From: Otis tarda
Lineage: Eukaryota; Chordata; Aves; Otidiformes; Otididae
Assembly (NCBI GenBank): GCA_026413225.1
Contig: CM048554.1
Span: 78,562,463 to 78,626,462, forward strand
DNA length: 64,000 bases
Direction of reading: 5' to 3'
Part shown: positions 63,859 through 64,000 of the stretch, in pieces
Layout: the number at the start of each line of letters is the position of its first letter
How positions within the stretch are numbered: position 1 is the first letter of the stretch
Translations under genes and position numbers: made by a program
Notes under the pieces: model-generated
The model's database searches: none
Told to the model about the DNA's origin: nothing
What the model saw: only the letters and a program-made list of their open reading frames with translations

Positions 63859-64000
63859 AGAAAGTAACAGAGAATGAATGACCTTTCCTCTCAATCTAGG
63901 TTTGCCAAAGAATCCTTTAAAATTGATGCTTGCTCCACCTCCCTGTGTCCCATGTTCCCAAGCCATGGTACCAAGCAATCAGCTACCTCCAGGACGTATC
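63859..64000. other. Unassigned right end
   Basis: The last 142 bp after the LTR show no recognised feature. Confidence 0.5.

Overview
This is vertebrate nuclear DNA, almost certainly from a bird. Three signs agree. There are chicken-repeat-1 (CR1) LINE fragments of different ages. There are two solo long terminal repeats, one of a type (begins TGTCCTGG, ends CCACAACA) common in avian genomes. A split gene matches LIN28B. The species cannot be named from the sequence alone. There are no bacterial operons, tRNA or rRNA genes, or CRISPR arrays.

The only gene I can name is the 5' part of LIN28B, on the minus strand. Coding exon 1 (24940-24949, ten nucleotides: Met-Ala-Glu plus one base) joins coding exon 2 (23790-23974, 62 residues) across a 965-bp intron. 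Exon 2 carries the start of the cold-shock domain, with RNP1 and RNP2. The rest of that domain, the two CCHC zinc knuckles and the C-terminus lie in exons beyond the left edge. So 1-23789 is best read as the large second intron, which contains one young CR1 and an internal CpG island (about 8.5-10.0 kb). Upstream of exon 1 lie a promoter with an inverted CCAAT box and a CACGTG E-box, then a CpG-rich zone to about 26.4 kb.

From 26.4 to 64 kb no exon of a known gene is recognised. By amniote synteny this should be the LIN28B-HACE1 interval, but HACE1 exon 1 was not found. The interval holds three CpG islands (28.5-30.2, 37.9-38.5 and 39.6-41.9 kb) with NRF1, YY1 and ETS motifs. It also has a candidate minus-strand first exon at 40959-40972 (strong Kozak start and strong splice donor), an AT-rich gene desert (30.3-37.8 kb), and a right third with CR1 relics (51.7, 52.9, 60.2 kb) and LTRs (57988-58604, 63373-63858).

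Most open reading frames here lie in CpG islands, purine-rich stretches or repeats and are not supported as genes; several of the longest lack an ATG start. The points most worth checking are the LIN28B start region (overlapping upstream ORF, weak exon-1 donor, NAGNAG acceptor, E-box), the intronic CpG island, the unexplained 39.6-41.9 kb promoter complex, and a palindrome plus homeodomain-site cluster near 60.0 kb.
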